Shown here piece by piece: positions 44,082-48,563 of a stretch of 48,563 nt of DNA. The notes under the pieces were generated by a model, which searched no databases, was not told where the DNA came from, and saw only the letters and a program-made list of their open reading frames with translations. The position numbers and the translations under genes are program-made. The stretch's first letter is position 1. Each line of letters opens with the position of its first letter. Source of the stretch: Spirochaetales bacterium (GTDB lineage Bacteria; Spirochaetota; Spirochaetia; Sphaerochaetales; Sphaerochaetaceae); the NCBI GenBank assembly GCA_012514185.1, contig JAAZAT010000271.1:1-48563 (forward strand), written 5' to 3'.

Positions 44082-44099
44082 AGTTAGCTATTGCTAACT
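44082..44099. promoter_or_regulatory. Dyad at the feo operon promoter, copy 1 of the feo operator candidate
   Basis: AGTTAGC (44082-44088) and GCTAACT (44093-44099) are perfect 7-bp arms around TATT. The dyad begins just after the predicted transcription start of the feo operon and ends 14 nt before the first feoA codon, a typical position for a metal-dependent repressor such as a DtxR-family protein. Confidence 0.7.
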
Positions 44100-44108
44100 T
44101 TCAGATAC

Positions 44109-44138
44109 TTTATACCGCTCCATTGTCCTGGTTGTCAA
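44109..44138 (-). promoter_or_regulatory. feo operon promoter
   Basis: On the minus strand a perfect TTGACA (44138-44133), an 18-nt spacer and TATAAA (44114-44109) place the start near 44102, at the edge of the dyad at 44082-44099. Confidence 0.75.
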
Positions 44139-44148
44139 CTCTTTTTTC

Positions 44149-45672
44149 TTACAATTCTACTTCGATTCGATTACGACCAAGCTGCTTGGCTCGGTATAAG
44201 GCGGTGTCCGCCCGTTTGAGGATCTGATCCTCCGAAGTATCGGAAGGAAGAAATATGGATATCCCGGCTGAAATGGTAAGCGTGATGGCAATTCCTTCAT
44301 GCATCACGACACTTGCCCGGGTTGTTTCAAGCAAGGTCTTTTTTACTTTTTCAAGCTCGTCCAAGGGAACGGAGGGACATACAATCAGAAATTCATCGCC
44401 ACCCCATCGAAAGAGGGCGTTCTCTGCACAGATGACAGCGGATATGGATTTTGAGAGCTGCACCAGACACCGGTCCCCGATATCATGGCCATAGGTGTCA
44501 TTTATCTGTTTGAAGAAATCCACATCAAACAGGGCTATCAGCGTTGCGGTATTTACCCGTTTGAATTGGAGAAAGCGATCTTTGAGCACTATCAGCCCGT
44601 ATCGTCGGTTTCCGACGCCAGTCAAGGGATCCTGATAGGCTTGTTGTTCGAGGACCTGCTCGCTCTTTTTGTTTCTTCGTTGTTCGAGATACACCAAGAG
44701 CAGGGAGTGGATAACAAAAAGACCAAGTATTGAAAGAACGACTACGGGTGCAATCTGCTTCACAATCCGTGTGCTTAGCCCGGTCGTGGTATCGATATAC
44801 ACATGCATGTCATCCAAATGGATTCCCATGGCCACTATCCAGTCAAAGTCCTTATAGAGCTTGGCATAGGTGAGTTTCTCGGAGATGGTTTCGCTGCCCA
44901 TCTTCTTGAAGTAATAGGTGAAAAACAGCTCACCGTGTTGTTTCACACCTTCCAGCTCGGTCTTATAGGGGGTGGTGCCCTTCACATCGGTCATATTGGT
45001 GGAAAGCTTTGTTCCCACCGTATCACGCAGGTTGGGGTGGATGCGCCTGATGGCGTAATCATCGCCCCCTTCGTAGTTGAGAACCTCATTCACCCAGATG
45101 TAGGAATTCTCCGAATATGTTGAGTCATAGATTTCCTTGGTGATATGCTCTTTCACCTGTTCATTAATAGTGTCTTGGGGAATACCGACAAAGAGCGTAT
45201 AGGGCCCATAGGACTTGAGAGCATAAATGGTATAGACTTGGGAAAGATAGCCAGCCATCTCAACCGGTGGGATGCCCATCCGAACCACCTTGTGATTGTC
45301 CAGAAGCACATGCCCTGTACTCTTCTCCCAGAGTATCGCCGTCCAGAGCGCATTGCTCTCATCGGTGAGATAGGAAACGATTTGGTCGACATGGTCCGCA
45401 CCGCTTTCGTACAGGTGGTCGATCATGCAAAGCGTCCTATCCAACTCTCCAAGGTAATACTGCCGGGCCAACTCGCGTTGGGTATCGATCCTTTTGATTT
45501 GGTTGTTCACCGCATCGTAGAGAAACTGACGCTTCAGTTGCTCGATGCTCACTGCCGTATTGTTCGTATACACCCGCTCCACCCGCGTGATCGTCACCAA
45601 TGACAGGACAAGGAGCAACATGGTGGAGAGCAGGATGAGAGAGCTGCTGGCAACCCAATTCTTTTGCTTCAT
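44149..45672 (-). CDS. Membrane diguanylate cyclase with extracytoplasmic Cache-like sensor
   Basis: This 507-residue protein should make cyclic di-GMP. An N-terminal helix (about 10-28) and a second one (about 306-328) bracket a large periplasmic sensor that looks like a Cache domain (YTLFVGIPQDTI; YKDFDWIVAMGIHLDDM). The cytoplasmic GGDEF domain starts at DPLTGVGNRR, has the active motif RWGGDEF (GGDEF at 424-428) and ends ADTALYRAKQLGRN. The RxxD inhibitory site five residues before GGDEF is missing (CAEN instead), so product inhibition through that site is unlikely. A promoter ends 9 nt before the ATG. Confidence 0.9.
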   Translation of the reverse strand: MKQKNWVASSSLILLSTMLLLVLSLVTITRVERVYTNNTAVSIEQLKRQFLYDAVNNQIKRIDTQRELARQYYLGELDRTLCMIDHLYESGADHVDQIVSYLTDESNALWTAILWEKSTGHVLLDNHKVVRMGIPPVEMAGYLSQVYTIYALKSYGPYTLFVGIPQDTINEQVKEHITKEIYDSTYSENSYIWVNEVLNYEGGDDYAIRRIHPNLRDTVGTKLSTNMTDVKGTTPYKTELEGVKQHGELFFTYYFKKMGSETISEKLTYAKLYKDFDWIVAMGIHLDDMHVYIDTTTGLSTRIVKQIAPVVVLSILGLFVIHSLLLVYLEQRRNKKSEQVLEQQAYQDPLTGVGNRRYGLIVLKDRFLQFKRVNTATLIALFDVDFFKQINDTYGHDIGDRCLVQLSKSISAVICAENALFRWGGDEFLIVCPSVPLDELEKVKKTLLETTRASVVMHEGIAITLTISAGISIFLPSDTSEDQILKRADTALYRAKQLGRNRIEVEL

Positions 45673-45681
45673 AACTCTTCA

Positions 45682-45710
45682 AGAATAGCACATGCATGAG
45701 AAACCGACAA
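45682..45710 (-). promoter_or_regulatory. Diguanylate cyclase promoter, nearly leaderless
   Basis: On the minus strand TTGTCG (45710-45705), a 17-nt spacer and TATTCT (45687-45682) are followed by 9 nt and the ATG at 45672, leaving a leader of only 1-3 nt. Confidence 0.5.
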
Positions 45711-45729
45711 CGCAAGAAAAGCTCCTGCA

Positions 45730-46101
45730 TTATCCACAAGTTTTTCCTGTAACAAGCGTATAAAACCCCTTGGGAAAAACGCCTGTAAGTACTGTCGAGA
45801 GGTGATTTACCTGGTACTCCGGAATCGTGGAATGCTTGTGGATAACCTGTTGACAACTGGTTTACCATCTGTACATAGAACATCAAAAAGAAGTAAGTAA
45901 AACCACATGAAACCTATATAAAAATTAGAGTGAAGTTGTGAGCTAGGAATTCAAGTAATTGCTTATAATACATTAAGTTGTCATTCTTTGTTGATACGTC
46001 GAAAAACCAGTTGCAACAGACAGCAACTTCTCACTTCTCCACCATGTATGACACAGGGGGAAAACAGGTTGTGGATAACTTGTGGACAACGTTGTGGATA
46101 G
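45730..46101. other. Cluster of DnaA boxes in a 457-bp gene-free, AT-rich region (candidate replication origin)
   Basis: This is the only gap above 300 bp (45673-46129). It holds TTATCCACA at 45730-45738, TGTGGATAA at 45837-45845, and a same-strand array directly after murA: TGTGGATAA 46070-46078, TGTGGACAA 46081-46089 and TGTGGATAG 46093-46101. Three boxes are perfect and two have one change. Between them lies an AT-rich stretch (about 45880-45985) that could unwind, plus a small hairpin, AGTTGC/GCAACT (46009-46028). No gene is evident: the short frames here lack start sites and coding character. dnaA and dnaN are not in the window, so this could be an origin or a DnaA-titrating or reactivating site. 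Confidence 0.6.
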
Positions 46102-46129
46102 CGGATGGAAATCGAGGCAAATTCATGAT

Positions 46130-47419
46130 TTACTCACATCTTTCCATATCAAGACCAAGTGCCTGCAGCTTTCCTGCGAGGTCCTCATATCCCCGTTCAA
46201 TCTGGTAGATATTCTGGATTACACTCTCCCCCTGGGCACAGACTGCAGCGATGACCAAAGCCATTCCAGCCCGGACATCAGGACTGGTGACCGTAGATCC
46301 GAACAACTGGGAAGGCCCATGCACTACAGCTCGATGGGGATCGCACAGGATGATATCCGCGCCCATCCTGATGAGCCAGTCGATGAAAAACATCCTCGAC
46401 TCGAACATCTTCTCATGGATGAGAATCGAGCCTTCCATTTGGGTTGCACATACGGTGATGATACTGAGCAGGTCGGCAGGGAACCCCGGCCAGGGAGCGT
46501 CATCGATCTTCGCAGTATGGCCTCCGACCTCCTTGGCCAGGATGCGTTTCTGCTTCCTGGGAACCAAGATTGAGGCAGGCCCGTCCTCCACAAAGCTGAT
46601 GCCGATTCGTTCAAAACCGAGCCGGATCATTCTCAGATGCTCATGCTGCACACCCTTGATCAGGACCTGTCCTCCGCTTGCCCCGGCAAGGCCTATGAAT
46701 GATCCAATTTCCATATAGTCGCTGCCCAAGCGGAACTCACAGCCTCTCAAGCGCTTTTGGCCCTTGATCCTGAGACGGTTCGAACCAATACCGTCGATGA
46801 TGCACCCCATGTTCTGCAACATCGAACACAAGTCCTGGACATGCGGCTCGCTTGCAGCATTGTTGATGATGCTCTCCCCCCGGGCAAGGGAAGCGGCCAT
46901 CAGCACATTCTCGGTGGCGGTGACCGAAGCTTCATCCAAAAACACATCAGAGCCGATGAGGGAGCCGCCTCTGGTCTTGATGTGAATCTCCCCCTCTTCA
47001 TTGATCGTACAGTCGGCGCCCAGGGCGGAGAGCCCCATGAAATGGGTGTCCAAACGCCTCAGGCCGATGACATCCCCCCCGGGAGGAGTGAGCCGGACTT
47101 CCTCGTTGGTTGCCAGCAGGGGGCCGAGGAGAAGAATTGAACCCCGTACCGCCTCAACCAGATCGCGCTTGAGCAAGCCATTGCGACTTCCTGTGGTGAT
47201 CGTATATGTATGGGCGTCCTGTCGAACCACCGTTGAACCAAGGCCTTGCAGTAATTGGAGCATTACCTGAACATCCTCGATGTCGGGTACGTTCATCAAA
47301 TGAACAGGTTCGTCCGTCAGCAGCGTGGCTGCAAGACAGGGAAGGGCGGAGTTCTTGTTGCCGCTGACCAGCACCTCTCCGCTTGCCGCCTTCCCCCCAA
47401 CGATTCGATACTCACCCAT
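46130..47419 (-). CDS. murA: UDP-N-acetylglucosamine 1-carboxyvinyltransferase, Cys-to-Asp active site
   Basis: This 429-residue cytoplasmic enzyme adds enolpyruvate to UDP-GlcNAc, the first committed step of peptidoglycan synthesis. Lys22-Asn23 (SGNKNSALP) match the catalytic pair of E. coli MurA, and the C-terminal SDYMEIGSF and PDVRAGMALV segments fit. The active-site loop reads PPGGDVIGLRRLDTH, so the fosfomycin-binding Cys115 is Asp116 here. Asp at this place is found naturally in fosfomycin-resistant MurA of mycobacteria, chlamydiae and some spirochaetes. ATG 47419 follows AAGGGGG with about 5 nt spacing. Its stop is 29 nt from the nearest DnaA box. Confidence 0.95.
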   Translation of the reverse strand: MGEYRIVGGKAASGEVLVSGNKNSALPCLAATLLTDEPVHLMNVPDIEDVQVMLQLLQGLGSTVVRQDAHTYTITTGSRNGLLKRDLVEAVRGSILLLGPLLATNEEVRLTPPGGDVIGLRRLDTHFMGLSALGADCTINEEGEIHIKTRGGSLIGSDVFLDEASVTATENVLMAASLARGESIINNAASEPHVQDLCSMLQNMGCIIDGIGSNRLRIKGQKRLRGCEFRLGSDYMEIGSFIGLAGASGGQVLIKGVQHEHLRMIRLGFERIGISFVEDGPASILVPRKQKRILAKEVGGHTAKIDDAPWPGFPADLLSIITVCATQMEGSILIHEKMFESRMFFIDWLIRMGADIILCDPHRAVVHGPSQLFGSTVTSPDVRAGMALVIAAVCAQGESVIQNIYQIERGYEDLAGKLQALGLDMERCE

Positions 47420-47437
47420 CGCCGCCCCCTTGCTGTC

Positions 47438-47466
47438 ATCCTACCCTTGAGACATCACTTTCGCAA
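47438..47466 (-). promoter_or_regulatory. murA promoter
   Basis: On the minus strand TTGCGA (47466-47461), a 17-nt spacer and TAGGAT (47443-47438) are followed by 18 nt and the ATG at 47419. This leaves a leader of about 11 nt with an AAGGGGG ribosome-binding site, so murA is not predicted to be leaderless. Confidence 0.5.
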
Positions 47467-47474
47467 GGTCATTG

Positions 47475-47504
47475 TTGTATTGCATGCATCAGCGATGATA
47501 GAAT
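47475..47504 (+). promoter_or_regulatory. PfkB kinase promoter, predicted leaderless
   Basis: TTGTAT (47475-47480), an 18-nt spacer and TAGAAT (47499-47504) are followed by 8 nt and the ATG at 47513. It lies back to back with the murA promoter. Confidence 0.5.
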
Positions 47505-47512
47505 GGCAGTAC

Positions 47513-48529
47513 ATGGACAAGATGCAGCACATGGTATATGGAATAGGAAATCCTCTCATCGACATCATCGTAAGCGTTGATGAGCAGGACATCATCGACT
47601 TGGGTATTCACAAGGGCACCATGGCGCTCATTGGCAGAGAGCGTATGGAGGAGTTGCTGCAACTGAGCAAGCAACGCAAGACCACCTACTCATGCGGAGG
47701 TTCCTGTCCCAACACCATCATCACCTTGGCTTCCTTGGGAGTACCTGCAACCTTGGCCGGCAAGATCGGCAACGACGAGAACGGCACCATGTATCGCAAC
47801 AGGCTGACAAGCCTTGGGGTGCAGGATGAGTTGGTCACCACGGACAAGGAGATGACCGGATCCACCGTCATCCTCATTACCCCCGACAGCGAACGCAGCA
47901 TGAATACCTTTCTTGGAGCCAACCGACTCTATGAGGAGGCCGATGTCTGTGAAACTACGGTTGCCGCTGCAGGCTTCTTTCATTTCACCGGGTACATGTG
48001 GGACACCCAAAGCCAACAGGGAGCCATCAGGAAAGCCCTTTCCATCGCCAAGAAAAACAACACCATCGTCTCGTTCGACCTTGCCGACCCGTTTGCCGTA
48101 GGACGATACCGCGAGCCCTTCCTCTCGTTGATCAAGGAGAGCTGCGACATCGTATTTGCAAACCGGGAGGAGGCACGCATCCTGTTCGACAACTACGACC
48201 CCTATGAATGCTGCCGCTCGATGGGAAAGCTTTGCCGAACCGCCATCGTAAAGAACGGGAAAAAGGGTTCCTACATCTGCCACGATGGTGTCATAACCGC
48301 CATTCCGGTGAAAGGCCCGGTAGTACCGGTAGACACCACCGGTGCCGGGGATGTCTACGCCGCAGGCTTTTTGTACGGTCAGTACCACAAAGCATCCATC
48401 CAGGATTCAGGCATCATCGCATCGATCCTTGCCGGTGAGATCATCACCCAGCGAGGGGCTCAATTCAGTAAAGAGAAAGCACAGGAACTGAGAAACCTGC
48501 TCGAGTCAGGTGCGTGGCGTTCGCTGTAG
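47513..48529 (+). CDS. PfkB family carbohydrate/nucleoside kinase
   Basis: This 338-residue ribokinase-fold enzyme has the N-terminal GIGNPLIDII strand, the substrate-lid region SCGGSCPNTIITLASLG, and the C-terminal PfkB signature VDTTGAGDVYAAGFLYG with the catalytic Asp in GAGD. The NPLIDI opening and GGSxxNT motif are closest to adenosine-kinase-like members, but ribose, fructose or another nucleoside cannot be excluded. Three in-frame ATGs (47513, 47522, 47531) precede the conserved VYGIGNP; I use 47513 because a promoter -10 box ends 8 nt before it and none has a Shine-Dalgarno site. The last 34 bases of the window after this gene hold nothing I can call. Confidence 0.85.
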   Translation: MDKMQHMVYGIGNPLIDIIVSVDEQDIIDLGIHKGTMALIGRERMEELLQLSKQRKTTYSCGGSCPNTIITLASLGVPATLAGKIGNDENGTMYRNRLTSLGVQDELVTTDKEMTGSTVILITPDSERSMNTFLGANRLYEEADVCETTVAAAGFFHFTGYMWDTQSQQGAIRKALSIAKKNNTIVSFDLADPFAVGRYREPFLSLIKESCDIVFANREEARILFDNYDPYECCRSMGKLCRTAIVKNGKKGSYICHDGVITAIPVKGPVVPVDTTGAGDVYAAGFLYGQYHKASIQDSGIIASILAGEIITQRGAQFSKEKAQELRNLLESGAWRSL

Positions 48530-48563
48530 CAACCAGACAGAGAGTATTGAAATCATGCCCAGC

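Noticed and set aside
45978-46208. Short plus-strand frame over the DnaA-box array
   Set aside because: No ribosome-binding site or family resemblance, and it runs into the antisense strand of murA; the DnaA boxes explain this sequence better.

Overview
The window looks like chromosomal DNA of a free-living or gut-type anaerobic spirochaete. Sphaerochaeta or a close relative is my best guess, inferred from the gene mix (oxygen-sensitive Fe-S enzymes, the DUF39/NIL-ferredoxin homocysteine route, a MurA with Asp at the fosfomycin site, TRAP transport, FeoAB). No rRNA or other taxonomic marker is present, so this is an inference. I see no prophage, insertion sequence, CRISPR array, tRNA or rRNA. 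Gene density is high; only one gap exceeds 300 bp (45673-46129), and it carries a cluster of DnaA boxes.

Layout. 1-5288: a topoisomerase IV B subunit (cut by the window edge) diverges from a YhhN - CorA - GNAT - GNAT/membrane operon that ends at a terminator. 5311-9185: a CNNM/CBS membrane protein and leuS, ending at a strong terminator. 9185-14297 (minus): a secreted protein of unknown role, L-serine dehydratase, a lipoprotein, a DUF4416 protein, and one fused DAHP synthase/prephenate dehydratase. 14376-15038: nth. 15035-21465 (minus): a five-gene methionine operon (YqfO-like, DUF39 aspartate-semialdehyde sulfurtransferase, NIL-ferredoxin, metH, metF) able to go from aspartate semialdehyde plus sulfide to methionine. 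21503-27551: pth, a very large GH13 enzyme, a divergent dicarboxylate-type symporter and a membrane protein. 27615-32470: a TRAP transporter (dctPQM) with a LacI regulator, a metallo-beta-lactamase-fold hydrolase and an operator-like dyad at the promoter. 32493-37797 (minus): lgt - aminopeptidase P - gpmI - aldo/keto reductase. 37880-41357: S41 protease, rsmE and an AAA+ regulator lacking a DNA-binding domain. 41349-44138 (minus): the ferrous iron operon feoA-feoA-feoB plus a 51-residue Cys-rich protein, with two near-identical dyads as candidate metal-responsive operators. 44149-48529: a diguanylate cyclase, the DnaA-box region, murA and a PfkB kinase.

The most striking pattern I found is in the promoters. 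Many genes that start a transcription unit have no Shine-Dalgarno sequence, and a sigma70-type promoter whose -10 box ends only 6-8 nt before the ATG, which predicts leaderless mRNAs (parE, yhhN-like, leuS, sdaA, aroF-pheA, nth, pth, lgt, the PfkB kinase). Genes inside operons mostly carry clear Shine-Dalgarno sites. The other leading observations are the DnaA-box cluster (candidate replication origin), the paired dyads of the feo operon, the DAHP synthase/prephenate dehydratase fusion and the Cys-to-Asp MurA.
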